Shown here: piece after piece, positions 35,998 through 46,026 of the stretch
How the letters are laid out: the number at the start of each line of letters is the position of its first letter
How positions within the stretch are numbered: the stretch's first letter is position 1
NCBI GenBank assembly: GCA_015065385.1
Contig: SVQK01000093.1
Coordinates: 1 to 64,000, forward strand
From: Oscillospiraceae bacterium
GTDB taxonomy: Bacteria > Bacillota > Clostridia > Oscillospirales > CAG-272
Direction of reading: 5' to 3'
DNA: 64,000 nucleotides
The notes under the pieces: model-generated
Database searches by the model: none
Told to the model about the DNA's origin: nothing
Seen by the model: only the letters and a program-made list of their open reading frames with translations
Translations under genes and position numbers: made by a program

Positions 35998-38277
35998 TTA
36001 TGCCGTGGCCTGCTTTGCCTTGAGCAGCTTGTCGGCCTTGTCGAGCATGCCGGAGTCCTGACGCTGTGCCATGACGAGACGCCAGTAGAAGCCCTTCTTG
36101 TCGAGCAGCTCCTGATGCGTGCCGAACTCCACCAGATGGCCCTTGTCCAGAACAATCAGCCGGTTGGCGTTGCGCAGGGTGGACAGGCGGTGGGCGATGC
36201 AGAAGGCGGTGCGGTCCTTGGCGAGCTTGTTGATGGCGTCCTGGATGAGCTTTTCCGTCTCGGTGTCAAGGGCGGCGGTCGCTTCGTCCAGAATCAGGAT
36301 CTTCGGGTTGTGGATCAGCGCGCGGGCGATCGCCACTCTCTGACGTTCGCCGCCGGAGAGGGAATACCCCTTTTCGCCGATCATGGTGTTATAGCCGTCG
36401 GGCAGGTTGACGATGAAGTCGTGCGCGTTCGCCAGCTTGGCGGCTTCGATGACTTCCTCATCCGAGGCGTGCGGCTTGGCGTACTTGATGTTGTCCCGGA
36501 TGGAGCCGGAGAACAGGTGCGTTTCCTGAAGCACCACGCCGATCTGGCTTCTCAGCGCGTTCTGGGAGATATCCTTGATGTTGACGTCGTCGATCATGAT
36601 CGCCCCGTCCGTCACGTCATACAGACGCATGAGCAGGTTGATGAGCGTGGTCTTGCCGGAGCCGGAATGGCCAACGACGCCGATCATCTCGCCCTTTTTC
36701 ACGGTCAGGTTGATGTCTTCGAGCACGGGATTGTAGCTGTCGTAGCCGAAGGTCACATGGTCGAAGGTGACGTCGCCCTCGATGTCGATATCGATCGGGA
36801 GGTTGATATCCGCGACTTCCGGCTGTTCCTCTAAGATTTCAAGCACCTTGCCGAGGGAGGTGAGGAACGCGGAGATCTGGCGCGGGATACCGGTGATCCA
36901 GAGCAGCGGCCCGTAGATGATGTTCGCGTAGGAGTTGAACTGATGCAGGTCGCCGTAGTTCATCGTCCCCTTGAACAAGAGGTAGTTGCCGTAGAACAGG
37001 ATCAGGTAGGAACCGATTCTCGTCACGAAACCGAGGAGCGGGAAGAAGGTGTCGAACAGCAGGGCGTTGGATTCGGTCTGGGCGGCATGGCGGTCGGTGC
37101 GGCGGTGGAAGGTGGCGATTTCGCGCTCCTCGTTGCCGAAGGACTTGACTACGCGGATGCCGTTCAGAATGTCCTGCAGGAAGAGCCGGACGTGATACCC
37201 GAGCACCCAGTCCTTCCGGTTCCGGTTCTGCATGGTGGACCAGAATCTGCGGACCAGCCACACCACGAACGGGATCGGAATGAACACGAACATGGACATG
37301 ATCGGGTTGATGATGAGCAGGAAGATCAGCGCGAGGATGAAGGACGCCCCCTGCGTGAAGAGGGAGGGGAGCTGCCCGGTCATGAAGGCCTGCACCGCGT
37401 TCACGTCCCCCGTGATGCGCCCCATCAGGTCGCCGGTGGACTTGTGGGAGATGGAGGAGATGGACAGGGTGGAGATCTTTTCGTAGAGCAGCGTCCGCAT
37501 CATGAGGGTGAACTTGTTGCCCGCGATGGCGGAGAGGCGGCTCTGGATCACGCCGAGGACTCTCTGCACGAGATCGATGGAGATGATGGCGAGGAAGATC
37601 AAGAGGAACGCCCGCGTGTGCTCGTCCTCGAGGAAGGAGCCGACGGGCCGGATGCTCTCGTTGGTCAGATAATCGTTGACGGCGGTGCGCTGGATGGCGG
37701 GCAGAATGAACTGGATCGCCAGAGACACCACGGACACGATGAGCGGGAAGAAGAGCATGAAGCGCAAGCCCCGCGTCAGGCCCCAGAGCTTTTTGTAGAC
37801 TTCCGCGGAGTTGCGGCAGAAGGGGCAGATCGTGGTGCCGGGGATGAACGGGCGTCCGCATTTCGGGCAGAAGTGCTCGTTTTCCTTGTTCTCCACGGGA
37901 GCCCCGGGTTCCAGCCCTTCGCGCCGTTTTTTCGCCAGATCCTCGCAGGCCTGAACCAGCACGGAATAGCGGGGCAGGTTGCGTCCGGAGAGGAACTGGC
38001 AGATGAGCGTCGTCACACCGTCCACCACGCCGTAGAACGCGCAGTTTCCGTACAGCACTTCGGTGGAGAAGACGGTGCACCGTTCCAGCTCGTAGGAGGA
38101 GAGCACCGCTCCGTCGAGGATGCAGTAGATCTTCCGGTCGGTGACCGCCGTCCATCCCTTGACGAATTTCTCGTCGAGGACGTTGAACGGGACGCAGTAC
38201 ATGAGGATTTCGTCCGGAGAAGCGGCGGCGTCGTACGCGGCTCGATCCTTCTCCGGGAGATCGTACATTAGTTTCAT
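35998..38277 (-). CDS. ABC exporter (TMD-NBD) with N-terminal cytosolic domain and zinc ribbon
   Basis: CPKCGRPFIPGTTICPFC before TMD; GHSGSGKTTLINLLMRLYD, LSGGERQRVAIARALIHNPKILILDEATAALD. Confidence 0.93.
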   Translation of the reverse strand: MKLMYDLPEKDRAAYDAAASPDEILMYCVPFNVLDEKFVKGWTAVTDRKIYCILDGAVLSSYELERCTVFSTEVLYGNCAFYGVVDGVTTLICQFLSGRNLPRYSVLVQACEDLAKKRREGLEPGAPVENKENEHFCPKCGRPFIPGTTICPFCRNSAEVYKKLWGLTRGLRFMLFFPLIVSVVSLAIQFILPAIQRTAVNDYLTNESIRPVGSFLEDEHTRAFLLIFLAIISIDLVQRVLGVIQSRLSAIAGNKFTLMMRTLLYEKISTLSISSISHKSTGDLMGRITGDVNAVQAFMTGQLPSLFTQGASFILALIFLLIINPIMSMFVFIPIPFVVWLVRRFWSTMQNRNRKDWVLGYHVRLFLQDILNGIRVVKSFGNEEREIATFHRRTDRHAAQTESNALLFDTFFPLLGFVTRIGSYLILFYGNYLLFKGTMNYGDLHQFNSYANIIYGPLLWITGIPRQISAFLTSLGKVLEILEEQPEVADINLPIDIDIEGDVTFDHVTFGYDSYNPVLEDINLTVKKGEMIGVVGHSGSGKTTLINLLMRLYDVTDGAIMIDDVNIKDISQNALRSQIGVVLQETHLFSGSIRDNIKYAKPHASDEEVIEAAKLANAHDFIVNLPDGYNTMIGEKGYSLSGGERQRVAIARALIHNPKILILDEATAALDTETEKLIQDAINKLAKDRTAFCIAHRLSTLRNANRLIVLDKGHLVEFGTHQELLDKKGFYWRLVMAQRQDSGMLDKADKLLKAKQATA

Positions 38278-38295
38278 GAGGAACCTCCCGTGGAA

Positions 38296-38979
38296 TCAGA
38301 GGTAAATCTCGATGGTGCGGTAGGTGAGGCGGTCGAGCTTCGTGGGATCGGGGATCAGGAAGCAGTTGCCATCCATATCGAAGATGTAGATCCGCCCGTC
38401 CTCCAGCACGCGGATGTTGGAGAAGGGGTTGTTCAGCACGATGGACACCTTGCCGGCGGAGGTTTCGGCTTCCCAGTAGTTGTAGCCGAACTTTTCCTTG
38501 GCGGAGGTGATGCGGTGGATGATCGGGGTGAAGTAGCGGATCTCCAGCTCGGCGTTGATGAGATCCACGGTCTTCTTGTCGAAGATGTTGATGTTGCGGA
38601 TCATGCCGATCTCGGAGCCGCGTCCCTTCGCGCGCGTGTCGGGCTCTCTTACGGAGAGGAATTCGTCCGGTGAGGTGACGGGGAAGGAACGGCGGATCAC
38701 GACGCGCTCAAAGGATTCCTCCTCGCCCTCCGCGTTGATGATTTTCAGGGAGATCAGGCCGCCCTCGGACGCGGAGAACCAGCTGTTTTCCGGGGTCATA
38801 TTGATGGAGACGCGGTGCTTGAAGAGATCGTCCGCGTTGACTTCGCCGTCCTCTTCCGCATCCGCCGCCTTTGCCTCGGCTGCCTCCGTCTTCTTGGCCT
38901 CCGCGCTTTCGTTCTTCTTTTCGGCGGCGGAGGAGCCGTTCTTCTTTTTCTCGGCCTTCGGGGTATTCTCTTTCTTCAT
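38296..38979 (-). CDS. DUF1854 domain protein with charged N-terminal linker
   Basis: VVIRRSFPVTSPDEFLSVREPDTRAKGRGSEIGMIRNINIFDKKTVDLINAELEIRYFTPIIHRITS...; sits between two ABC exporter genes. Confidence 0.8.
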   Translation of the reverse strand: MKKENTPKAEKKKNGSSAAEKKNESAEAKKTEAAEAKAADAEEDGEVNADDLFKHRVSINMTPENSWFSASEGGLISLKIINAEGEEESFERVVIRRSFPVTSPDEFLSVREPDTRAKGRGSEIGMIRNINIFDKKTVDLINAELEIRYFTPIIHRITSAKEKFGYNYWEAETSAGKVSIVLNNPFSNIRVLEDGRIYIFDMDGNCFLIPDPTKLDRLTYRTIEIYL

Positions 38980-39005
38980 GATAACCTCCTGTGGATCCGA
39001 TTCTC

Positions 39006-41396
39006 TTACATACCGGAGAGGACTTTCTTCATGGCTTCGCTCTGGAGCTTGTAGAGCTTGTAGTAGACGCCGCCCTTGGCCAGCAGTTCGTCCGGCGGGC
39101 CTTCCTCGGCGATCTCGCCGTTTTCGATGACGAACAGGTAGTTGCAGTCCTTGAGGGTGGAGAGGCGGTGCGCGATGGTGATGCAGGTCCGGCCTTCCAC
39201 CAGTTTGGCCAGCGCGTCGCTGATCAGGCGTTCGGTTTCGGTGTCCATGGCCGCGGTGGCCTCGTCCAGAATCAGGATGGACGGGGACATGAGCAGGGCG
39301 CGGGCGATGGATACGCGCTGACGCTCGCCGCCGGACAGGGAACGGGAGCCCGAGCCGACTTCCGTCTCATACCCTTCGGGCAGGCGGACGATGAAGTCGT
39401 GGGCGTTTGCCGCCTTGGCCGCCGCGATGACCTCTTCCATGGTGGCGTCCGGTCTCGCGTAGCGGATGTTGTCGGCGATGGTCCCGCGGAACAGGAAGAT
39501 TTCCTGCGATACGATGGCGATGTTCCGGCGGACCGAGGACATCTTGATCTTCTTGAGATCAACACCGTCCATGAGGATCTGCCCGGCGATCGGGTCGTAC
39601 ATGCGGGTGATGAGGTTTGCTATGGTGGATTTGCCGGAGCCGGTGTGTCCGACGAGCCCGATGTTGTCGCCCGCGTGGATCTTGATGCTGACGTCCTTCA
39701 GGATGGGACGGTTGGGATTGTAGTGGAAGGAGACGTTCTTGAACTCGATATCGCCGTCGAAGGAATCCTTCACGATGGGATCCCGCGCCTCCATGACCTC
39801 CGGAACCATATCCAGCACCTCGAACATGCGCTGCGCGGCGTTCATGGTGTCGGTCACAAGGTTGGTGAAGGTCGAGAAGAACTGCAGCGGGCCGAAGATC
39901 ATGCCGATGTACCCGAGGTAGGTGGTGAATTCACCGTAGGTCATATGCTCGCCCATCACCTGCAGGCCGCCGAAGCCCCAGATGGCCTGGGAGGACATGC
40001 CGATCAGCAGGGAGACGATGGGGAAGATGGTGAGGGAGGTAATGTTCACCTTCAGGTTCGCGGCGTACAGGCGGTCGGAGTAGTTGTAGAACCGGTTGGT
40101 CTCCTCCGCTTCCTTTGCGAAGGCCTTGACCACGCGGATGCCGTTGAGGGAGTCGCCCAGCATGGAGTTCATGGAGGAGGACGCCCGGTACTGCTTCGAG
40201 TACATTCTCCACAGCTTCGGCAGCATGACCCGGAAGATCACCACGATGAGCGGCACCGGGATGAAGACGAGCAGGGTCATCTTCCAGTTCAGGTAGAAGA
40301 GGAAGAAGGTCAGGCCGATGAAGTTCAGGGCGTTGATGATGAAGTGCGGCAGACCGTCGATGTAGAACGAGCGGATGCGCTCCGCGTCGTAGTTCACGCG
40401 GTTGATCAGACGGCCCGTCGAGTTGTTGTTGAAGTAGGAGAGGGAAAGACCCAGCATGGAGTCGAAGACCTTCTGCTTCATCTCCTTCATCATCCGGGTG
40501 GACAGCTTGGCGTTGGTCCGGTTCTGGATGATGTTGATGAACAGGGAGAGCAGGGCCAGTCCCACGATGACGGAGAGCACGATGAAGAGCTTCGTCAGGG
40601 AGTGCCATTTGCCCGTGGAGCTGATGACCCGGTCGTAGAGGATCTCGCCGTTGATGATCGGGCTCACAAGCGACACGGCGGAGGAGGCCAGCATGCAGAA
40701 GACCACCAGCACGACATGCCACTTGTAGGGGACGAGAAACTCAAGAAGCCGGTGAAGCAGGGCGTTCTTGTTCTGACAGTGCTTGCAGACCTTGCGGAAC
40801 TGGTTTTCGTAGACCCGCCCGCACTTGGGGCATTTGGCGTTGAACTGCTCGAAGATCTGGTCGTCGTCCGCGATCTCGTCGCCCCGGAGGAACCGGTCGA
40901 TGAGCTCGCAGAAGGCGAAGAGGCGCTGGCGGGTCGCGTTGGTGCTCTGCGCCTTGATCTCGGTGACGGTGTTCCTGTTCCACTCCTCGAGGATCCTGTC
41001 CCGCTCCTCCTTCTCCGTATCCTCCGGGATCTCGGGGCGCACGGTCTCGTGACGGAGCATCAGAAGCCGCGTGGAGGAGAGGCAGGTGTCAACGGTAAGA
41101 TCCGAATAGAGATCCATGGAGAAGGAATCCAGATAATGGACCTTCGCGGCGTATTCGATCTTGCCCCAGTCGTCAAAGTCCGTGTGGTGTTTGTGCTGCT
41201 TGCGGGGAATGGAATCCGGGTCGCCGAGGAGGCGGTGGATCAGGCGGGTATTCTTTTCATAAACCAGCCACGATTCGCCGAAGTTTCCGTCGAAGTCCAG
41301 ATCCATCCGAACGGCCATGGTCATATCGTCGAGGGAGAGTCCTTTTTCGCCGATGGCCGCCGCCGCCGCGTCCGTAAATTTGTCAAGCGGTAGCAT
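39006..41396 (-). CDS. ABC exporter (TMD-NBD) with ~260-aa N-terminal extension ending in a zinc ribbon
   Basis: CPKCGRVYENQFRKVCKHC before TMD; GHTGSGKSTIANLITRMYD, LSGGERQRVSIARALLMSPSILILDEATAAMD. Confidence 0.93.
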   Translation of the reverse strand: MLPLDKFTDAAAAAIGEKGLSLDDMTMAVRMDLDFDGNFGESWLVYEKNTRLIHRLLGDPDSIPRKQHKHHTDFDDWGKIEYAAKVHYLDSFSMDLYSDLTVDTCLSSTRLLMLRHETVRPEIPEDTEKEERDRILEEWNRNTVTEIKAQSTNATRQRLFAFCELIDRFLRGDEIADDDQIFEQFNAKCPKCGRVYENQFRKVCKHCQNKNALLHRLLEFLVPYKWHVVLVVFCMLASSAVSLVSPIINGEILYDRVISSTGKWHSLTKLFIVLSVIVGLALLSLFINIIQNRTNAKLSTRMMKEMKQKVFDSMLGLSLSYFNNNSTGRLINRVNYDAERIRSFYIDGLPHFIINALNFIGLTFFLFYLNWKMTLLVFIPVPLIVVIFRVMLPKLWRMYSKQYRASSSMNSMLGDSLNGIRVVKAFAKEAEETNRFYNYSDRLYAANLKVNITSLTIFPIVSLLIGMSSQAIWGFGGLQVMGEHMTYGEFTTYLGYIGMIFGPLQFFSTFTNLVTDTMNAAQRMFEVLDMVPEVMEARDPIVKDSFDGDIEFKNVSFHYNPNRPILKDVSIKIHAGDNIGLVGHTGSGKSTIANLITRMYDPIAGQILMDGVDLKKIKMSSVRRNIAIVSQEIFLFRGTIADNIRYARPDATMEEVIAAAKAANAHDFIVRLPEGYETEVGSGSRSLSGGERQRVSIARALLMSPSILILDEATAAMDTETERLISDALAKLVEGRTCITIAHRLSTLKDCNYLFVIENGEIAEEGPPDELLAKGGVYYKLYKLQSEAMKKVLSGM

Positions 41397-41651
41397 AGGA
41401 TAGCCTGCCTTTCCCTGATTTTTGCGCTTCGCTGCGCATTCTTCAGAAAAATTCATATTTTCCTGTACACAAGGGTGCGCGGATATGGTATAATATACAG
41501 GAACGCCGATCTGCCGGGCGGAAGAACGCATGGTTCACCGCATCAACAGTCTCTTTATGATAGCCTCCCGCGGCGGAATTTGCAAGAGTTTTTTGAAAAA
41601 AGTTCAATTTCGGCAACTGACACAAAACCCTCTCGTTCGAATGGAGTAAAC

Positions 41652-41999
41652 ATGCTTAAAAAATCAAAGGGTTGGACGAAGAGCAAAAACGTCAACTCCA
41701 AACGCTACAAGAACGATCTCGCCAATTATCTGAACGAACGGAGCATCAAGTGCGTCACCGAACGGATCGAAGGGATCGAAGAGGTGATCGGGCGCTCCGG
41801 GGTGATCATGAAGCGGGACGACGAGCTGGTCGTCTACTGCGGCAGCGAAACCGTCATGCGGACGAAGATCGACGATCTTTACGCGTGGGAGCTCTTGTCC
41901 CTCGAAGGCGTGGTCATCACGGCCCACGATCTGGAGCACGGCGGGGCGGAGCGCACCATCATCGCGTTTTACACCTACTGGCGTCCCATGGAGGGCTGA
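41652..41999 (+). CDS. Small conserved-looking protein, possibly YabP/YqfC-like
   Basis: RIEGIEEVIGRSGVIMKRDDELVVYCGSETVMRTKIDDLYAWELLSLEGVVITAHDL; weak resemblance only. Confidence 0.5.
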   Translation: MLKKSKGWTKSKNVNSKRYKNDLANYLNERSIKCVTERIEGIEEVIGRSGVIMKRDDELVVYCGSETVMRTKIDDLYAWELLSLEGVVITAHDLEHGGAERTIIAFYTYWRPMEG

Positions 42000-42000
42000 C

Positions 42001-42921
42001 GTGGACATCCCGATCGACGGCAGATACGCCGGACTTACGGTGCGGGACGTGCTGCGCGGGGAGCTGGGCTTTTCTTCCAATTTAATAAAAAAGCTCAAAT
42101 TCTCGGAGGGCGGGATCCTTGTGGACGGTCAGTTCGTCACGGTGCGCCATGTGCTCCGGGAGGGCGAGCTTCTGACCCTCGGGACGGAGGACAGGGAAGA
42201 GGACGTGAGTCCCTACCTGATCCCTTCGGATCTCCCCGTACAGATCCTGTACGAGGACGAATGGATCACCGCTGTCAACAAACCGCCGGACATGCCCGCG
42301 CATCCCTCTCAGGGGCACCGGCTGGATACGCTGGCGAACGCGCTCGCGTGGAGATACCGGGAGAGGATCTATGTTTTCCGCCCGGTCAACCGTCTGGACC
42401 GCGACACAAGCGGCTGCATGCTCACCTCCAACACGAAGGACGCGTCCTATAAAATGTATGCCGCCATGACCTCGGGACGGATCCGGAAGGAGTATCTGGC
42501 TGTCCTCGACGGGATCCCGCCGAAAAAGGAGGGCACGCTCCGCTCCTATATGAGGCGGCGTCCGGACAGCGTCATCGAGCGGGAGGAATGCTCCCCGGAA
42601 GCGGACGGCGCGAAAGAGGCCGTCACGGAGTACAGGGTGATCGGCGAAGCGGACGGACACGCGCTGGTCGCGGCGTTCCCCGTCACGGGGCGGACCCATC
42701 AGCTGAGGGTCCAGTTCGCCGGGATCGGATGCCCCATCGCGGGCGACTCCCTCTACGGATCGGAAAGTCCCCTGATCGGACGGCACGCGCTCCACTCGGC
42801 CCGCACGACCTTTCCCCATCCCATGACGGGAGAGATCCTCACGGTCACGGCTCCGCTTCCGGACGACATGGGACGGCTCGCCGGCTCCCTCGGGCTGACG
42901 CTTCCGCGGGGGCTTGACTGA
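42001..42921 (+). CDS. RluA-family pseudouridine synthase
   Basis: YEDEWITAVNKPPDMPAHPS, FRPVNRLDRDTSGCMLTSNTK, PVTGRTHQLRVQFAGIGCPIAGDSLYG. Confidence 0.95.
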   Translation: MDIPIDGRYAGLTVRDVLRGELGFSSNLIKKLKFSEGGILVDGQFVTVRHVLREGELLTLGTEDREEDVSPYLIPSDLPVQILYEDEWITAVNKPPDMPAHPSQGHRLDTLANALAWRYRERIYVFRPVNRLDRDTSGCMLTSNTKDASYKMYAAMTSGRIRKEYLAVLDGIPPKKEGTLRSYMRRRPDSVIEREECSPEADGAKEAVTEYRVIGEADGHALVAAFPVTGRTHQLRVQFAGIGCPIAGDSLYGSESPLIGRHALHSARTTFPHPMTGEILTVTAPLPDDMGRLAGSLGLTLPRGLD

Positions 42922-42962
42922 ATCACAACAAGTATTCGGGTATTTCATCAGGAGGAATCCCT

Positions 42963-44066
42963 ATGGTACGCTTTATGCGCCGGCTCAACCGATGGATCCA
43001 TCCCCTTGCGCTCGTCTTCATCCTGCTCGGGATCGCGGCGGCGGGGATCAACATAGGCTATATTCTTTCCTCCCGCTTTGCAGACGCCTTCAACGCGGGG
43101 GTGTCTTCCCATATCCGCGTCTTCATGGCCCACCTGACCGGGTGGATCCCCTTCTCTTTGGCGGAATTCATCGTGCTCGGATCCCCGGTGATCGCGGTCG
43201 CGGTGATCGTGATTGCCGTGCGGAAGGCCGGACGGAGCTCCCGTTATTTCGTCCGGACCCTGATCGCGCTTCTGTCCGTCGCAGCCCTGCTCTACGCGAT
43301 GTTCGTCTTCTCGTTCGGCGCGGGCTACCGGACTCCCTCCGTCGGGAAGAAGCTGGGGCTGGACCGGGAAAAGGTGACCGTGGAGGAGCTGGCCGGGACC
43401 ATGCGGATCGCCGTGGAGGAGCTGAACGGGCTCGCGGACGAGGTGATGATCATCCGGGACCGCGGCTCCGTGCGCCCGTATTCCCATGAAAAAGCGGTGG
43501 CGCTCTGTCTTGACTCCTATGCCGCGCTCTCCGACGAATACGGGTTCCTCGCCAAGCTCGACGCGCCGGTGAAGGAGCTTGTGACCTCGGATCTCATGAC
43601 CTATACGCATATCTCCGGGATGTACACCTATTTCACCGGGGAGGCGAATCTGAACACCAACTACCCCTATTACGTCAACGTCTATACGACAGCCCACGAA
43701 ATGGCGCATCAGCGGGGGATCGCGCGGGAGGACGAGGCCAATTTTCTGGCGTTCCTCGTCTGCATCCGCTCGGAGGATCCCTTCATGCGGTATTCCGGGT
43801 ATCTGAATCTGTACGAGTATCTGTATTCCGCCCTGTCCGCCGACCGCGCTCTCCGGGACAGCGTGCGGGAAGGGCTGGATCCCCGCGTGCAGTACGATCT
43901 GGTGTGCTACAGCCGGTTCTTCGATAAGTACCGGGAAAACACGGTCGCCACGGTTTCGAACACCGTGAACAACACCTATCTGAAAATGCAGGGGACCGAA
44001 GGCGCGCGGAGCTACGGCCTGATGGTGGATCTGGCGGTCGCGTACTACCGGGACAGGCTCGGCTGA
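42963..44066 (+). CDS. DUF3810-like membrane protein with zinc-protease-like HExxH-type motif
   Basis: N-terminal TMs, TTAHEMAHQRGIAREDEANFLAF. Confidence 0.75.
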   Translation: MVRFMRRLNRWIHPLALVFILLGIAAAGINIGYILSSRFADAFNAGVSSHIRVFMAHLTGWIPFSLAEFIVLGSPVIAVAVIVIAVRKAGRSSRYFVRTLIALLSVAALLYAMFVFSFGAGYRTPSVGKKLGLDREKVTVEELAGTMRIAVEELNGLADEVMIIRDRGSVRPYSHEKAVALCLDSYAALSDEYGFLAKLDAPVKELVTSDLMTYTHISGMYTYFTGEANLNTNYPYYVNVYTTAHEMAHQRGIAREDEANFLAFLVCIRSEDPFMRYSGYLNLYEYLYSALSADRALRDSVREGLDPRVQYDLVCYSRFFDKYRENTVATVSNTVNNTYLKMQGTEGARSYGLMVDLAVAYYRDRLG

Positions 44067-44130
44067 CGACAAGGGCTTGCCGGAGACACCGGACGATTCC
44101 GATCATAATTTGGAAAAGGAGGACGATCCT

Positions 44131-45504
44131 GTGAAGAACGGAATACATCGAACCCTCGCAGGACGCGGCCTCGCTTTTCTGCTGTCCGCCGCGCTTCTTT
44201 CCGCGCCGGTGTCCCATGCCGCGGCCGCAGGAGGAGGGACGGAGGAATTTGATCAAGACGTGACGGCGCCCGGCTCCGATCGGGAGGAGAACGACTGGTT
44301 TGAATCGGCTCCCCCGGTCAGAGAAGCGGAGCCGCCGGACTGGTTCGGCGCGGATCAGGAGCCTTTGACGGAACCGGATCCTGAGCCGGAACCCGTACCG
44401 GCCGCAGAGCCCGTGACCACAGTTCCTCCGGACGAACCGGAGCGGAACGCGGAAACGCCCCGCCGCAGAACGGTGGAGGTTCCGGCGGACGAGGCGCGGG
44501 GAGATCATCCGGACGAACCGGAGGAACCCGCGGAACCGGCGAACACGATGCCGACCCTGATCCGCAACGACGAGGCGTGGTACAAGGACGCCGTGGAACC
44601 TCTTCTTCTGCGGGACGGCGAACCGTATGTCCCGGTCGATTTTTTCGGGACGTTCGAGAAGATCGCCTATTCCGTCCCGAAGGATGGGAATCTGCTCCTT
44701 TCGAACAGCGTCACAGGCGCCTATGTGTCCATCCTGACGGACGACGGGAGTTCCGCGGTGAACGGCGAGATCGGCGACACCGTGGGCGTTTTTCAGGACG
44801 GGACTGTCTGGTATGCGGAGGCCCGTCCGGTCTGCGCCGCGCTGGGGCTCGGGATGGAGACAATCGATGAGCGTAACGGCGTTCCGAGCCTCCGGATCAC
44901 CGACGGAAACGAACGCCTGACCACCCCTCTGCTCATCGCGTCCCTCGCTCCGGAGACGCCCGCGGGACAGCGGCCCCAGACCGTCCCGCAGATCGAACCG
45001 GCGAAGCGGCTGTTCATCTTCTGTACCTCGCCGGAGGAAAACACGGAGTACAGCATCGAAGCCGAGCTTGAGCGGTTCGGCATGAACTGCACCGTTTTCC
45101 TCTGGCACGACGCCACCCTCCCCGAGATGCTGGCCGGACAGTCCTACGGCGCGTACGGCGTCGCAACCACGGACGAGGAGAACACGGCGGGCGGACTGGC
45201 CGAGGCGAACCGCCGGATTCGGGAGATGACCGGGAGAAGGACCCGGTGGACCATCACGACGCAGGATCCCGGGACGGACGGCGCGCTCCGCGAAGCCGGC
45301 TTCTGTCCCATCACGCCGGATTTCACCGTCACCAGCCTCACCGCCCTCGACACCATGATGGCGGATCTGGAGGGGACACTCGACGTGCAGAACGAGGTGT
45401 CCGTCTTCCTCACCGACTGCTGGAAGGGGACCGTCGCCGTGAGCCTTCTCCGCGCGCTACTCGACAACCATCCCGACTGGGCGGAAACCAATCTTGGCGG
45501 CTGA
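44131..45504 (+). CDS. Secreted protein; copper-amine-oxidase-N-like region followed by a possible deacetylase-like domain
   Basis: GTG start with AAAGGAGGA SD, signal peptide, acidic/proline-rich linker; LLLRDGEPYVPVDFFGTF... Confidence 0.5.
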   Translation: MKNGIHRTLAGRGLAFLLSAALLSAPVSHAAAAGGGTEEFDQDVTAPGSDREENDWFESAPPVREAEPPDWFGADQEPLTEPDPEPEPVPAAEPVTTVPPDEPERNAETPRRRTVEVPADEARGDHPDEPEEPAEPANTMPTLIRNDEAWYKDAVEPLLLRDGEPYVPVDFFGTFEKIAYSVPKDGNLLLSNSVTGAYVSILTDDGSSAVNGEIGDTVGVFQDGTVWYAEARPVCAALGLGMETIDERNGVPSLRITDGNERLTTPLLIASLAPETPAGQRPQTVPQIEPAKRLFIFCTSPEENTEYSIEAELERFGMNCTVFLWHDATLPEMLAGQSYGAYGVATTDEENTAGGLAEANRRIREMTGRRTRWTITTQDPGTDGALREAGFCPITPDFTVTSLTALDTMMADLEGTLDVQNEVSVFLTDCWKGTVAVSLLRALLDNHPDWAETNLGG

Positions 45505-45566
45505 GCCGGGGCGAACGAAACCGTATTTCTCAAATGCGCTGCATTTGTTTGATTCAGGAGGAATCC

Positions 45567-45962
45567 ATGAACGAAGTCTATGAATTTCTGAAAGCGGCGG
45601 GGACCTATTACCTCGCTACCGTCGAGAACGGGGAGCCGAGAGTGCGGCCCTTCGGCACGGTCGATCTCTGGAACGGCAAACTGACCATCCAGACCGGCTT
45701 GAAAAAAGCGGTCGCCCAGCAGATGCTCGCTTCGAAAAAGGTGGAGATCTGCGCGATGTCCGCGGACGGACGCTGGATCCGGGTGACGGCGGACGCCGTG
45801 CTCGTGGAGGACGTCGAAGCGGCTGAACACATGCTGAACGCCTATCCCTCCCTCCGCGCGATGTACACGCCCGGCGACGGCAACACCGCTGTATTCGCAC
45901 TCGAAAACGGACACGCCGTGATTGCCTCGTTTACCGCCGCGCCGGTTGAAATCGCATTCTGA
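45567..45962 (+). CDS. Pyridoxamine 5'-phosphate oxidase family protein
   Basis: MNEVYEFLKAAGTYYLATVENGEPRVRPFGTVDLWNGKLTIQT. Confidence 0.9.
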   Translation: MNEVYEFLKAAGTYYLATVENGEPRVRPFGTVDLWNGKLTIQTGLKKAVAQQMLASKKVEICAMSADGRWIRVTADAVLVEDVEAAEHMLNAYPSLRAMYTPGDGNTAVFALENGHAVIASFTAAPVEIAF

Positions 45963-46026
45963 GTCAAAGTCCCCTTCCGGTCGTTCGTGACGAAGACCGG
46001 TACCGGTTCCGATGCGAGGAATTCAA

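Noticed and set aside
38991-41393. 800-aa open frame on the plus strand
   Set aside because: Antisense shadow of the ABC exporter at 39006-41396; no recognisable motif.
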